The notes: generated by a model from the sequence alone, not told the origin. DNA of 64,000 nt from Paenibacillus sp. FSL K6-3182 (GCF_037976325.1 NZ_CP150265.1:6089001-6153000), one strand, 5' to 3'. Shown: positions 1-9,047, numbered from the stretch's first letter. Numbers and translations are program-made.

Positions 1-1162
1 CCGGATAGACTCCCTATTTATCGCGGATGGTCTGTCTATTGAAGCAAAAGCAGTCCAGCATGGTCCGATCTTCGGCTTCGAACCACTAACATTATTATCT
101 GCAATTGCGACCGTAACGGAGCGAATCGGCCTAATTGCTACCGTTTCTACAAGCTTCACCGAGCCCTATAACACAGCTAGAATATTCGCCTCGCTTGATC
201 ATATAAGCGGCGGGCGAGCTGGTTGGAACATTGTAACTACTGGCGTAGAACGTACAGCCTTCAACTTTGGGCTGGAGCAATTGCCAGCTCATGCAGAACG
301 TTACGAGCGAGCGCGGGAATTCACAGAGGTCGTGCTCAAATTGTGGAGCAGCTGGGAAGCCGATGCGCTCGTTCAAGACAAAACATCCGGTGTGTATGCC
401 GACGTGAACAAGGTTCATGATATACAGCATCAGGGGGATTATTATTCCGTACGCGGTGCGCTTAATATGATGCGTCCTCCACAGGGAAGGCCTCTGCTTA
501 TCCAAGCCGGAGCCTCAGAGGATGGCAGAAATTTAGCTGCTCAATATGCCGAGCTTATATTCACCGTCCAAAACTCATTTGAAGACGCGCAGCTGTTTTA
601 TCAAGACATCAAAGAAAGAACAGTCAAAGCCGGACGTTCCCCGCATGATATTAAAGTATTGCCGGGCATTCATGTTATTGTTGGTGAAACGGAGGCTGAA
701 GCTCGTGACATTGCGAGAGAGCTGCAGCAGCTCGGTTCAATAGAACGTTCCGTCATGTCTCTTTCCAATTTGCTTGGCATCGATTTTTCGGGATATGCAC
801 TGGATGATCCTTTTCCGAAGCTGCCTGATATGGGCCAAGTTAATGCGTATCAAACCTTCTATCAGATGGTCAAAAAGATTGTTGATAATGAACAGCTGAC
901 ACTCCGGGAGCTGCTCGAGAAATATTGGGTAGGCAACGGTCAGCTAAGCATTGCTGGAACACCTAACCAAGTAGCTGATATTATGGAGCATTGGTTCGTA
1001 AATGGTGCTGCTGATGGCTTTAGCGTTATGCCTCAGCTGGCATTTGGCGGTATTGATGCCTTTCTCGAACTAGTCGTTCCTGAGCTGCAAAGGCGAGGAT
1101 TATTTCCTAGCGAGTATGCTGGACAAAATTTGCGTGAAAACCTCGGCTTCAGTCCGTTGTAA
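1..1162 (+). CDS. LLM-class flavin-dependent monooxygenase, NtaA/SnaA/DszA family (5'-truncated by window edge)
   Basis: The reading frame is open from base 2 to the stop at 1160-1162, so the start lies left of the window and 386 codons are present; full-length relatives have about 440. These enzymes use reduced FMN from a separate reductase and O2 to oxidise small molecules, often cleaving C-S or C-N bonds. Family blocks are clear: ADGLSIE near the visible N-terminus, IGLIATVSTS, the FMN-pocket block FASLDHISGGRAGWNIVT, LWSSWEADAL, then PPQGRPLLIQAGASEDG, and a C-terminal ADGFSVMP block ending in PELQRRGLF. It is followed 11 bases later by a sulfurtransferase on the same strand, which suggests a shared role in sulfur release. 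It is more divergent from the four other LLM genes in this window than they are from each other. The substrate cannot be read from sequence. Confidence 0.9.
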   Translation, partial: RIDSLFIADGLSIEAKAVQHGPIFGFEPLTLLSAIATVTERIGLIATVSTSFTEPYNTARIFASLDHISGGRAGWNIVTTGVERTAFNFGLEQLPAHAERYERAREFTEVVLKLWSSWEADALVQDKTSGVYADVNKVHDIQHQGDYYSVRGALNMMRPPQGRPLLIQAGASEDGRNLAAQYAELIFTVQNSFEDAQLFYQDIKERTVKAGRSPHDIKVLPGIHVIVGETEAEARDIARELQQLGSIERSVMSLSNLLGIDFSGYALDDPFPKLPDMGQVNAYQTFYQMVKKIVDNEQLTLRELLEKYWVGNGQLSIAGTPNQVADIMEHWFVNGAADGFSVMPQLAFGGIDAFLELVVPELQRRGLFPSEYAGQNLRENLGFSPL

Positions 1163-1173
1163 CTTATTAAGAT

Positions 1174-2055
1174 GTGGAGGGTGCTCACATAACGAATACG
1201 AGCGATTTACATTACCCCAATGAACATCTTCTGGCAGACGCCCATTGGCTTAAAAACCATTACCAAGAGCCGAACGTCATTTTATTAGATGTCAGAGCCA
1301 GCGGATATGAATCAGGCCACATTCCAGGGGCGTACTGGCTGGACGCTAAAGCATTAAAGGATAGCTCACGCTGCACTTTTGCTGCCGCGGATGCTCTTGC
1401 TTATTTGCTTGAAAATGTTGGCGTCAGCAATGATTCAACTATCATCGTCTATGATGATGGAGGCGGAGTGTTAGCGGCACGCGTCTTTTATGTGCTGGAG
1501 TATTATGGTCTGAAGGACCAAGTGAAGCTATTGAATGGCGGCTTCGCAGCGTGGGCAGCGGCGAGCTATGAAACAACAATAGATTTGCCGCTACCCTCTA
1601 AAGGAGCACTGACGTTATCTGCTCATTCAGAGCTGGTTGCCACGAAAGCATCTATCCAAGCTGGGCTCGATAATTGCCTTCTTGTCGATACACGTTCCGC
1701 TTTAGAATACACCGGAGCTGATCAACGCTCGAATCGTAAGGGCGGGCATATTTCTGGCGCAGTTCATCGAGAGTGGAACGATTCCCTTGAAGGGGCAGAT
1801 CAAGATGGCGTCGTGCGTTTCAAAGCTTATCGAGATTTAAAGCAGCAATTTGATGCTCTTGGCATTGACCCTGCAAAAACAATCGTGCCTTATTGCCAGA
1901 CAAATCAACGCGGAGCGCATACTTATTTTACTTTACGACTAATGGGCTATCCTCATCTTCGCCCCTATGAAGGCTCTTGGGATGAATGGGGCAACGACGA
2001 GTTTACCGAAGTGAGCCAATCGAACGCCTCATTCTCTAGCTTATCTAACTTGTAG
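1174..2055 (+). CDS. Two-domain sulfurtransferase (rhodanese / 3-mercaptopyruvate sulfurtransferase type)
   Basis: About 290 aa in two rhodanese repeats. The first runs from NVILLDVRASGYESGHIPGA to the AAWAA block. The second has LLVDTRSALEYTG, GHISGAVHREW and the catalytic loop PYCQTNQRGAHTYF, whose Cys is the predicted persulfide carrier. The C-terminus PYEGSWDEWG is typical of the SseA/TST group. The enzyme would move sulfane sulfur from thiosulfate or 3-mercaptopyruvate to a thiol or cyanide acceptor in the cytoplasm. The start is uncertain. GTG 1174 opens the frame but has no ribosome-binding site upstream. The only good Shine-Dalgarno (GGAGG, 1176-1180) lies inside the frame and points at ATA 1189, with no ATG before the conserved core. 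It probably shares a transcript with the LLM gene 11 bases upstream and ends at the shared terminator at 2065. Confidence 0.88.
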   Translation: MEGAHITNTSDLHYPNEHLLADAHWLKNHYQEPNVILLDVRASGYESGHIPGAYWLDAKALKDSSRCTFAAADALAYLLENVGVSNDSTIIVYDDGGGVLAARVFYVLEYYGLKDQVKLLNGGFAAWAAASYETTIDLPLPSKGALTLSAHSELVATKASIQAGLDNCLLVDTRSALEYTGADQRSNRKGGHISGAVHREWNDSLEGADQDGVVRFKAYRDLKQQFDALGIDPAKTIVPYCQTNQRGAHTYFTLRLMGYPHLRPYEGSWDEWGNDEFTEVSQSNASFSSLSNL

Positions 2056-2064
2056 GCTTGCAAG

Positions 2065-2111
2065 AAAAAGAGCTGTGCAGCGGTCATTGCAGACCATGCA
2101 CAGCTCTTTTT
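2065..2111. terminator. Bidirectional Rho-independent terminator
   Basis: Perfect 15-bp inverted repeat (arms 2065-2079 and 2097-2111) with an A-run on one side and a T-run on the other. It sits between the convergent sulfurtransferase (+) and ATPase-AbrB (-) genes and can serve both. Confidence 0.92.
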
Positions 2112-2124
2112 GCCACCCAATATT

Positions 2125-3012
2125 TTACTCGGCTTTTTCTTTCTCCTCAGGAGGCAGCAGGATAATCTTGCCTTCTCCAAGCTCTACGCGCAGCTTATTC
2201 GAGTTTTTCACACCGATGGATTCCAAATAGTTGGAAGGCACCTGCAATCGGCCCGCTTTATCAAGCACCGCATATTCTACATGCGTGCCTTCCTCATCCT
2301 CCTGCTCAAGCTCCGCCATCTCTTCCGCGTATGAACGTTTGCGCAGCATTTCGGATGAAATCTTGCCGTCTCGGATGGCCGCTACACGATCTACCTTCTT
2401 CGCAAGCTCTGGATCATGCGTAACGATAACAACGGTAATGCCAATCGTACGATTCAGTTCACGGAATAAGTCCAAAATCTGATTAGCCATTCGCGAGTCT
2501 ACCGACCCAGTAGGCTCATCCGCAAGCAGCAGCTTAGGATGATTGGCGAGCGCAATGGCGATTGCCACCCGCTGCTGTTCTCCCCCTGATAATTCATATA
2601 GCTTATTTGAAGCACGGTGGCTTAGGCCAACGGCGTCAAGCAGCTCCTTTGCTCTCCAGCGCTTGCGACTGCCTGTTAGCAAAATAGGCAGCTCTACATT
2701 TTCAAGCGCGGTTAAATAAGGAATCAAATTTCTCGCATTATTTTGCCAGACGAAACCTACGCTCTCTCGCTTGTACCGAACGAAGTCGCGCTCCTTAAAC
2801 TTCAGCATATCTCTTCCGTCAACGGTCAGCTTCCCCGCCGTCGGACGGTCAAGCCCGCCAAGCATATTCAGCAGCGTTGATTTGCCGCTGCCGCTGTTGC
2901 CAATAATGGCCATCAGCTCGCCGCTTTCAATTTGAAGATCGAGGCCTTGCAGGGCGAATACCTCTAGGTCGGCTGTTTTGTATATTTTGACAAGCCCTTC
3001 GCAATGAATCAT
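2125..3012 (-). CDS. ABC transporter ATPase (LolD/MacB type) with a C-terminal AbrB-like domain
   Basis: 295 aa. Residues 1-220 are a lipoprotein/antibiotic-exporter type ATPase: Walker A GNSGSGKS (38-45), signature LSGGEQQR (141-148), Walker B LLLADEP (161-167), switch His in VTHD (about 199). After an acidic linker (EMAELEQEDEEG), residues 246-288 read VEYAVLDKAGRLQVPSNYLE through KLRVELGEGKIILLPPEE. This matches the swapped-hairpin AbrB/MazE fold pattern (xxLDxxGRxxxP, then a second strand pair ending in KIIL). A DNA-binding-type tail on an exporter ATPase is unusual. It may dimerise the ATPase, bind the promoter of its own operon, or simply be a structural reuse of the fold. The ATG follows GGGGAGG at 8 bases and is 3 bases after the permease stop, so the two genes are translationally coupled. 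It is the last gene of the exporter operon. Confidence 0.9.
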   Translation of the reverse strand: MIHCEGLVKIYKTADLEVFALQGLDLQIESGELMAIIGNSGSGKSTLLNMLGGLDRPTAGKLTVDGRDMLKFKERDFVRYKRESVGFVWQNNARNLIPYLTALENVELPILLTGSRKRWRAKELLDAVGLSHRASNKLYELSGGEQQRVAIAIALANHPKLLLADEPTGSVDSRMANQILDLFRELNRTIGITVVIVTHDPELAKKVDRVAAIRDGKISSEMLRKRSYAEEMAELEQEDEEGTHVEYAVLDKAGRLQVPSNYLESIGVKNSNKLRVELGEGKIILLPPEEKEKAE

Positions 3013-3015
3013 CCG

Positions 3016-5907
3016 TCAATCCTCCCCTAGCTTGATCGCTTGATGAATACGCAGCTTCGATAGCATATAAGCTAATATGCCTAGTCCAATGACCAACATA
3101 AAGCCGACAAGCACATAGATCCGTATTAAATCCGTTGCATCGAACATGACCTTGAATGGCGGTACAAGGCTGCTTGGATTGAACGCAATTTGGAAGTTAG
3201 GCACATATAATCGACTCGCGATATTTCCGACACCTATTCCAATAAGAACGGCAACGCCCGATGTTAACAGCTGCTCAACCCCAAGCATGCCGATAAGCTG
3301 TCTCAGCGATAGGCCAATCGCGCGCAAAATACCATTTTGCAAGGTCCGGCCTCGGAGTGATAATACCCAATATAATAGAAACCCGATAAAGCTAACCAGA
3401 ATCGACAAGACGAAACCTAATGTCAAAATACCGTTTAGTGCCATGAGGAACGGATCGTTTTTGGCAGTTACCAGCTTCTCTCTTGTATTGACAATATTCG
3501 TAATCGGAAGCTTCGATTCCTTAAGCCCCTCATAAAACTCGGAAGTGCTCACCTCCGGCTTTAATTTAAGCCAGACGTCGTAAGGCTCAAGTGCAAGCTG
3601 AACTTGAATACGCGGCAAATGGCCAACGATCAGCATCGGAGCACGGCCACCCGATGTATCTTTATCTTCACTAACATTTACGCTGCCTACAGCAGGATTC
3701 GGATTAAAGGTTGGGAAATAATTAATGATGCCATACACCTTGAACGGTTGCTGCGGTACATCGCTCCAGCCTACCCAAATCGTGTCGCCAGGCTTCACTT
3801 TGTTCTGATCGGCTAACGTCTGCGATATGAGAACAGCCTGCGGATCTGCTGCAAGCAGGTTCAAATAATCATTAAGCGGATAGTCAAGCAAGCTGTCACG
3901 GAACCACGTTGTTTCACCAAACTCATCGGAATCAATACCAATTAACGTTGCAGGGCCATTGCTTTCATTTACGCTAAAGGCGACCTCTTTCTTAAATACT
4001 TTAGCTGCATGCTCTACGCCTTTGAGTGCTTTAAAGGGCTCAAATGCCGGCTCCAAGTAATGGACTGGCGCGAGCATAGCTAAATCCTGCGCTGGCGTTG
4101 ACGGTGCTCCCGGAGGTGGAGGCGGCGGTGCATCGTTCATCCATTGTGTAGTCAATACGACCTCTGCGCCATTGCCATACCTGATTCGATCCTCTGTGTT
4201 ATTGTTGATCGTTCTTGCTGCTGAAGCGCTAAATACCCCGGTAGCAATCGTCATAATAAGAAAAATCATTAAAAACTGATATTGCGAACTGGAGCGTCCA
4301 ACCTGAATTAGTGTTGCATATACGGAAGGCGGCCACCATTTCTTGCCGATCCAATAGATGAGTCTAAGAACCCACGGGTACAAACGAAGCAAGAGCAAAC
4401 CTGCACCCATAATAAACAAAGCAGGAACAACAAATTGCAGCGGATCGATGTTCAGATCATCTGCATTTAAACCTAAGCTTTGCAAATCAGCAAGCCTTTT
4501 CCGGAATGTGTATAAGCCATAAATAGCTAACGCTAATGCAATCACATCAAGGAACATTTTGTGCCATAACGGTGATTTCAAAAGTCTAGCCAGCTGCTGC
4601 TTATGACCAACAATAGAAACGCGAGTAGCCATAATGATAGGAATCATCATAATGACAAAACAAACGCCGGAGGCAATCGCTCCATAACGGAAAGACTCGT
4701 CCGTAAGTTTGACAGGCAGTCGAACGCGCTGTACAAATTCAAGGAAACCATTGGATGCACCAAGCATCTCGGTTAGGATGACGCCAAGCAAAGGACCCAC
4801 ACCAAAGGCGATGCCGCATAAAATAATGCCTTCCACTGCATAAGAGCTAATAACCTGCCAACGTGCAGCTCCTCTGCTTCGCAGAACAGCAATCTCATTT
4901 TTTTGCCGATCCGCAATTAGATTGGATACCATGAACATGTAGAACCCGAGCATAATCAAAACAGGAACATTAAGCGACCACATGAGCGTCTTCAGCTGTT
5001 CTGCCCGCACCATGTATTTCGAAATCGTATCCAGAGCCGGTGTTTCCGAGACTGCTTGATACATCGTTACATTATTAAGCATAACGTTGCGAATTTTATT
5101 CGTTGTTTGTATGAAGCCATCTACCAAGCTTAGCTCAAGCTTAGAATAATCCAATACAAAAAACCAACCAACGGACGCTACCGGAATCCGGCTTTCCTGC
5201 ATGAGCTGCTGCTTAGCGAGTTTATCACTAATGACAAAGCTTGAGCTTAGCTCACTTAGATCCGTATCTCTAAAATAGGGGTCGTCATCCTGCTTTTTCT
5301 TAAATACCCCTACCGGCTTAAATGCTATTTCCCCGGCAATTTTATCGTCGTTCACATAAAACTTTGAATCCAGTACTGTTTTGAACTGAACTAGGCTTCG
5401 TTCTGTAACAAGTACCTCATAAACGCCATCAACTGGCTGCTGCTCAGCCGGCATTCTGCCGTCCGTCAGCGTAATATGCTCTTCAAGATCACTGAAGGAG
5501 CGCAGCGACATCGTCTTGAGATTTTTTTTCGTATCTGGCTCTGGATCATTCTCCGGCCTGATCTTCATTGATCTGGATTGAAAATCAACGATAAGCTCCT
5601 GCACCGGTATGCCAAAGTTGGATTGTGCTTGCTCACGTATGTAGCGATCTACTTTTGTATAAATCTTATTTACTTGCTCCGGTGTTTCTTTCGTGTAAAA
5701 AAGTTTATTGTATTGATTGCCGGGATATATCCCCCGCTCGCTCTGCATAGTCTCTAAATCCTTGACCAGCATCCTCGATAAAATGGCTTCCGAATAAATC
5801 GGCATACTGCTTACCAAGGCTACGGACATGACTAAGCCTATAAACAAGCTCCCGACCAACCACTTATTTTGCACCATTTTACGAATAATCATAATAAACA
5901 AAGCCAC
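3016..5907 (-). CDS. Large FtsX/MacB-like ABC permease
   Basis: 963 aa from a GTG start. I chose 5907 because GGGAGG lies 7 bases upstream; an ATG 30 bases further up has no ribosome-binding site. The N-terminal membrane segment (NKWLVGSLFIGLVMSVALVSSM) is followed by a long extracytoplasmic domain of about 280 residues. Then come a membrane cluster with the FtsX-type sequence RQKNEIAVLRSRGAARWQ, a second cluster, a second extracytoplasmic domain that opens with a proline-rich stretch (DAPPPPPPGAPSTP), and a C-terminal triple-TM FtsX block with LQNGILRAIGLSLRQL. The doubled layout is the ten-TM type seen in lipoprotein/peptide exporters. It would form the channel of a MacAB-like efflux or lipid/lipoprotein-handling pump with the adaptor and ATPases of this operon. 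Substrate unknown. Confidence 0.9.
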   Translation of the reverse strand: MALFIMIIRKMVQNKWLVGSLFIGLVMSVALVSSMPIYSEAILSRMLVKDLETMQSERGIYPGNQYNKLFYTKETPEQVNKIYTKVDRYIREQAQSNFGIPVQELIVDFQSRSMKIRPENDPEPDTKKNLKTMSLRSFSDLEEHITLTDGRMPAEQQPVDGVYEVLVTERSLVQFKTVLDSKFYVNDDKIAGEIAFKPVGVFKKKQDDDPYFRDTDLSELSSSFVISDKLAKQQLMQESRIPVASVGWFFVLDYSKLELSLVDGFIQTTNKIRNVMLNNVTMYQAVSETPALDTISKYMVRAEQLKTLMWSLNVPVLIMLGFYMFMVSNLIADRQKNEIAVLRSRGAARWQVISSYAVEGIILCGIAFGVGPLLGVILTEMLGASNGFLEFVQRVRLPVKLTDESFRYGAIASGVCFVIMMIPIIMATRVSIVGHKQQLARLLKSPLWHKMFLDVIALALAIYGLYTFRKRLADLQSLGLNADDLNIDPLQFVVPALFIMGAGLLLLRLYPWVLRLIYWIGKKWWPPSVYATLIQVGRSSSQYQFLMIFLIMTIATGVFSASAARTINNNTEDRIRYGNGAEVVLTTQWMNDAPPPPPPGAPSTPAQDLAMLAPVHYLEPAFEPFKALKGVEHAAKVFKKEVAFSVNESNGPATLIGIDSDEFGETTWFRDSLLDYPLNDYLNLLAADPQAVLISQTLADQNKVKPGDTIWVGWSDVPQQPFKVYGIINYFPTFNPNPAVGSVNVSEDKDTSGGRAPMLIVGHLPRIQVQLALEPYDVWLKLKPEVSTSEFYEGLKESKLPITNIVNTREKLVTAKNDPFLMALNGILTLGFVLSILVSFIGFLLYWVLSLRGRTLQNGILRAIGLSLRQLIGMLGVEQLLTSGVAVLIGIGVGNIASRLYVPNFQIAFNPSSLVPPFKVMFDATDLIRIYVLVGFMLVIGLGILAYMLSKLRIHQAIKLGED

Positions 5908-5988
5908 TTCAAAACCTCCCAAGCGTAAACGGCTCATAACCTTCCTATGAAGCTAGTTGATGGTTATCAATCGTTCTATACAGACTCA

Positions 5989-7014
5989 TTATTGAAGTAC
6001 AACAATCGCGCCTTCTTCCAAGCCCTTCGTAATTTCAATTTCCGTCGAGCCTTTTATGCCCGTTTCGACATCAATCTCACGAATTTTATTGCCATCCTCA
6101 AGCGTTCTTACGAAGGTTCTGCCAAGGAAGCTGCGCACGCCGCTGCGTGGAATTTTGAGTACATCATCACGCTGCTGCAAAATAATTTTGACATCAGCAA
6201 ACGCTCCGATTGTGGCGTTTCCAGGCACTTTCGGCACTTCAATAAATAATGTTTTGGAGTAACGATCTTGAAGCTGCTGGTTCAGCGTTGAAGGAGCCGA
6301 TGATGGTGTCTGTACAACTTTCCCTTTCACTTCTTCAGACCCGAAGGTAACCATTGCTGGGAAACCAACATCAACGCTGCTAATTTCCGCACCTGATTCA
6401 ACTCGCAGTGCCAGGCGCAGCTGAGATGGATCGGATATGACAACAAGCGTTTGATAAGCCTCAACAAAATCGCCTTCCTTCAGATCCTCTACGAAAGTTA
6501 CTTGGCCGTTCATTTCGGCAACAAGCTGCTTGCTGTTAAAGGTCGCCGTCAAACGATCCAGCTTTAACTGTTCAATATCCATTTGCAGCTTAGCGATATC
6601 GATCGCATCATTGTCACCGCCTAATTTGGCCTGTTTAAATGAAAGCTTAGCTTTGGCATGGGCGAGCTGCTGTTCCTTTAATTGAATGTCCAGTCCATCT
6701 ACATTAAGCTGAACCAAGACATCTCCTTTCTTCACCTGCGCTCCCGAGGTAACCATCATCTTCGCAATACGGCCGCCTTGTCCTTTAAACTGTGCAATCT
6801 CCGATTGCGTTGACTCCAGGCTTCCGCTTCCTTTAATTTCTTGTGTGATTGTCCCCTTCTCGACCGTTACCGTGCGGTAATTCTCTTGCGCCGGCTTAAC
6901 AAGAGGAGGTTTCAAGGCAGCCTCCTCGGCAGGAAGCAAGGAGCACCCTGTTAGTGAAGCGCTAAGAAGCAGCGCGAATGACCAGCCGAGTATCGGCTTA
7001 AGCTTTTGCGACAA
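5989..7014 (-). CDS. HlyD/MacA-like adaptor lipoprotein
   Basis: Membrane-anchored adaptor that connects an ABC exporter to the outside face of the cell. TTG 7014 is the best start: GGAGG lies 9 bases upstream, and it gives a short basic N-terminus, a hydrophobic segment and a lipobox LTGC with Cys at about residue 24. A more upstream ATG (7023) touches the same GGAGG and is less likely. Next come a lipoyl/barrel half-motif (VEKGTITQEIKGSGSLES), a helical hairpin (VQLNVDGLDIQLKEQQLAHAKAKL), and a beta-barrel with a membrane-proximal domain ending in TKGLEEGAIVVLQ. The gene overlaps the end of the upstream ATPase by 17 bases. Together with the FtsX permease and ATPases it makes a MacA-MacB-like system. 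Confidence 0.88.
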   Translation of the reverse strand: MSQKLKPILGWSFALLLSASLTGCSLLPAEEAALKPPLVKPAQENYRTVTVEKGTITQEIKGSGSLESTQSEIAQFKGQGGRIAKMMVTSGAQVKKGDVLVQLNVDGLDIQLKEQQLAHAKAKLSFKQAKLGGDNDAIDIAKLQMDIEQLKLDRLTATFNSKQLVAEMNGQVTFVEDLKEGDFVEAYQTLVVISDPSQLRLALRVESGAEISSVDVGFPAMVTFGSEEVKGKVVQTPSSAPSTLNQQLQDRYSKTLFIEVPKVPGNATIGAFADVKIILQQRDDVLKIPRSGVRSFLGRTFVRTLEDGNKIREIDVETGIKGSTEIEITKGLEEGAIVVLQ

Positions 7015-7690
7015 TTTGTCCATCCTCCAATTCATAAACATGGTCAACAATTTCCATTATTGCAGGATCATGTGTCGTCATGATGATTGTCATTCCTGCC
7101 ATTTCTACCAAATCACGAAACACTTTCATAATTTGCAAGCCTGTGCGGCTATCCAGTTCAGCTGTAGGCTCGTCTGCCAAAAGAAGCTTCGGCTTATGGG
7201 CAATTGCCCGTGCTATTGCTGTTCGCTGCTGTTCGCCGCCCGATAGCTCGAATGGCCGATGATGCATGCGGCTTTTTAAGCCAACTTGCTCTAAAGCGTT
7301 AATCGCTGCTTCCTTCCGGCCGTTTGCCGCCATACCTGAAACTCTTAATATAAACTCCACGTTCTCATAGGCGGACATTAGAGGAATGAGTGCAAAGGAT
7401 TGAAAAATAAGCCCCATTTCCTTGCGGCGTACCATATCTCTCTCATGATTCGACATCGCCGTCAAATCGCGTCCAGCAAACGTAATATTTCCTTCGGTCG
7501 GACGATCCAGTGCGCTTAACAAATTAATAAGCGTCGTTTTTCCAGAACCTGATCTTCCTTTAAACGCAATAAGCTTGCCGGATGGTATCGACAAATCAAC
7601 ACCTTTTAATACGGTAACTGCACCGCTTCCACGTCCAAATGTTCTTTTTAAAGCGCTTGCATGAATAATATCATGCGTGATAGGCAGCAT
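6998..7690 (-). CDS. ABC transporter ATPase (MacB/LolD type)
   Basis: 230 aa, the usual size for this class. Walker A GRSGSGKT, Q-loop in GLIFQSFALIPLMSAYEN, signature LSGGEQQR, Walker B LLLADEPTAELD, and switch His in TTHD are all intact. It is the first gene of the exporter operon and is preceded by GGAGG 11 bases before the ATG. The operon contains a second ATPase (2125-3012) beyond the single permease. Either the permease uses a heterodimer of ATPases or the two serve under different conditions. Confidence 0.92.
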   Translation of the reverse strand: MLPITHDIIHASALKRTFGRGSGAVTVLKGVDLSIPSGKLIAFKGRSGSGKTTLINLLSALDRPTEGNITFAGRDLTAMSNHERDMVRRKEMGLIFQSFALIPLMSAYENVEFILRVSGMAANGRKEAAINALEQVGLKSRMHHRPFELSGGEQQRTAIARAIAHKPKLLLADEPTAELDSRTGLQIMKVFRDLVEMAGMTIIMTTHDPAIMEIVDHVYELEDGQIVAKA

Positions 7691-7774
7691 CTAGTAATAG
7701 ACCTCCATTTCCAATAAATCGATTACCCTTGTATCTTTTTCCATTTTAACCTTGTCCATCTTGTTGCACAAGAA

Positions 7775-7816
7775 ATAAAAAACCTAACAAACTCAAAATT
7801 AAGAGGTTGATAGGTT
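7775..7816 (-). terminator. Rho-independent terminator of the AEC permease gene
   Basis: Stem AACCTATCAA with its near-complement TTTGTTAGGTT on the minus strand, followed by TTTTATTT. It lies just after the permease stop codon and before the exporter operon. Confidence 0.75.
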
Positions 7817-7825
7817 CACTAATTT

Positions 7826-8758
7826 CTAGATATCAAGATTTAAGAAAAAAATGACTGCAGTAACGGTGATTATACTTAAAATGGTAGAGACAAAAACAGA
7901 TTGCGAGGCAAACTCTGGCTCGTTGTCGAACTCTACAGCGAGCAGCACACTGCTGAGTGAAGTGGGGACAGCTGATGAAACGATGAGGGCAGCTGCCGTC
8001 AGCTTGTCGAGTCCCATCAGCCAGACGATCAGCCATGCGAGTAAAGGACCGGCAATCAGTCTGAGTATGCCCGATATGCTGACATCAATGAGAAGTGACC
8101 GCTTTATTTTCCACTCCATATTGCCCAGCTGCACGCCCAGCGTAATAAGCGCTGTACCGATAAACGCTGCTGATAAATAACCGATCGGTGTAGCTATAGG
8201 CTGCGGGATGGGAACGTCGAACCCTCTGAGCAGGAAGGCAAGTGGAATGACATATATAATCGGCATTGAGATAATTGTCCGCCAAATCGCCCGCATATCG
8301 GCTTTGTGCGCGTTGACGTTATATATGCCATACGTGTTCGGTATAAGAGATTGCATCATCATAATTAATATCTGAATAGCGAGTGTTTTCTCGTTGCCTG
8401 CAAAAGCCAGCTGATTGAGCGGTATGCCGTAATTTGCGCTGTTGTAGAACAATACGCTGTTGCGCATCGCGCTTTTCATGCTTGGCTGATACCCTCTTAT
8501 TCTAACAACCAGCTCAACGATAATATATTGCGTAACCATAAACAGCACAAAAAACAATAAGATTCTCCCTACCACTTGGGCAGAAATGTCCGTTTTATAT
8601 AGGAGGTCGAACATAATAGCTGGTGAAAATAAATAAAAATTAAGCTTCGATAACGTTTTAATATCCAGCTTGAACGCTCTTTGAATAATAATGCCAAGCC
8701 CAATCATGATGACCATCGGAAGCACGTTTGTCATTAAAATGTGAAAGAAAATATTCAT
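7826..8758 (-). CDS. AEC-family (auxin efflux carrier / malate permease-like) transporter
   Basis: 310 aa and almost entirely hydrophobic, with about ten predicted membrane segments in the two-times-five arrangement of the AEC family. Family-like features are the N-terminal LPMVIMIGLGIIIQRAF segment, the conserved SAIMF-like stretch (FSPAIMFDLLY), NSANYGIPL and the C-terminal SSAVPTSLSSVLLAVEFDNEP. Characterised members are secondary transporters for organic acids (malate, malonate) or for auxin. The real substrate cannot be predicted. The gene is monocistronic: its own terminator follows, and a repeat-rich intergenic region precedes it. A TATAAT-like -10 lies about 20 bases before the ATG. 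Confidence 0.85.
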   Translation of the reverse strand: MNIFFHILMTNVLPMVIMIGLGIIIQRAFKLDIKTLSKLNFYLFSPAIMFDLLYKTDISAQVVGRILLFFVLFMVTQYIIVELVVRIRGYQPSMKSAMRNSVLFYNSANYGIPLNQLAFAGNEKTLAIQILIMMMQSLIPNTYGIYNVNAHKADMRAIWRTIISMPIIYVIPLAFLLRGFDVPIPQPIATPIGYLSAAFIGTALITLGVQLGNMEWKIKRSLLIDVSISGILRLIAGPLLAWLIVWLMGLDKLTAAALIVSSAVPTSLSSVLLAVEFDNEPEFASQSVFVSTILSIITVTAVIFFLNLDI

Positions 8759-8917
8759 CGCTGCATCTGCTTCTTTCTATTATATAGTGTGAAAAATGAT
8801 AGTGTCGGAAATGGCCATGACTGCGACTAAGATCGCTTCCTCATTTTAATAGGTTCATGCTTGATAAGGCAAGCATTCATGTGGGGCTCGCTGTTATGAC
8901 TAAGCGGTTGATCTTCA

Positions 8918-9047
8918 GTGAGTTGCTGTGAGTTGCTGTGAGTTGCTGTGGTTTGTGTGATTTGCAGTGATTGGCTGTGATTTGCAGTGATTTGTAGTGA
9001 CTAGCTGTGATTTGTGTGAATCTGCGATTTATGTGACTTGCTGTAAT
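8918..9047. repeat. Short tandem repeat, period about 10-11 bases
   Basis: Begins with three exact copies of AGTTGCTGTG and decays into variants such as GATTTGCAGT, GATTGGCTGT and GATTTGTAGT, about 12 units in all. This looks like a slippage tract. No function is apparent. Confidence 0.85.

Noticed and set aside
7851..8180. 109-codon plus-strand frame over the AEC gene
   Set aside because: Antisense shadow with low-complexity Ser/Thr composition and no ribosome-binding site.
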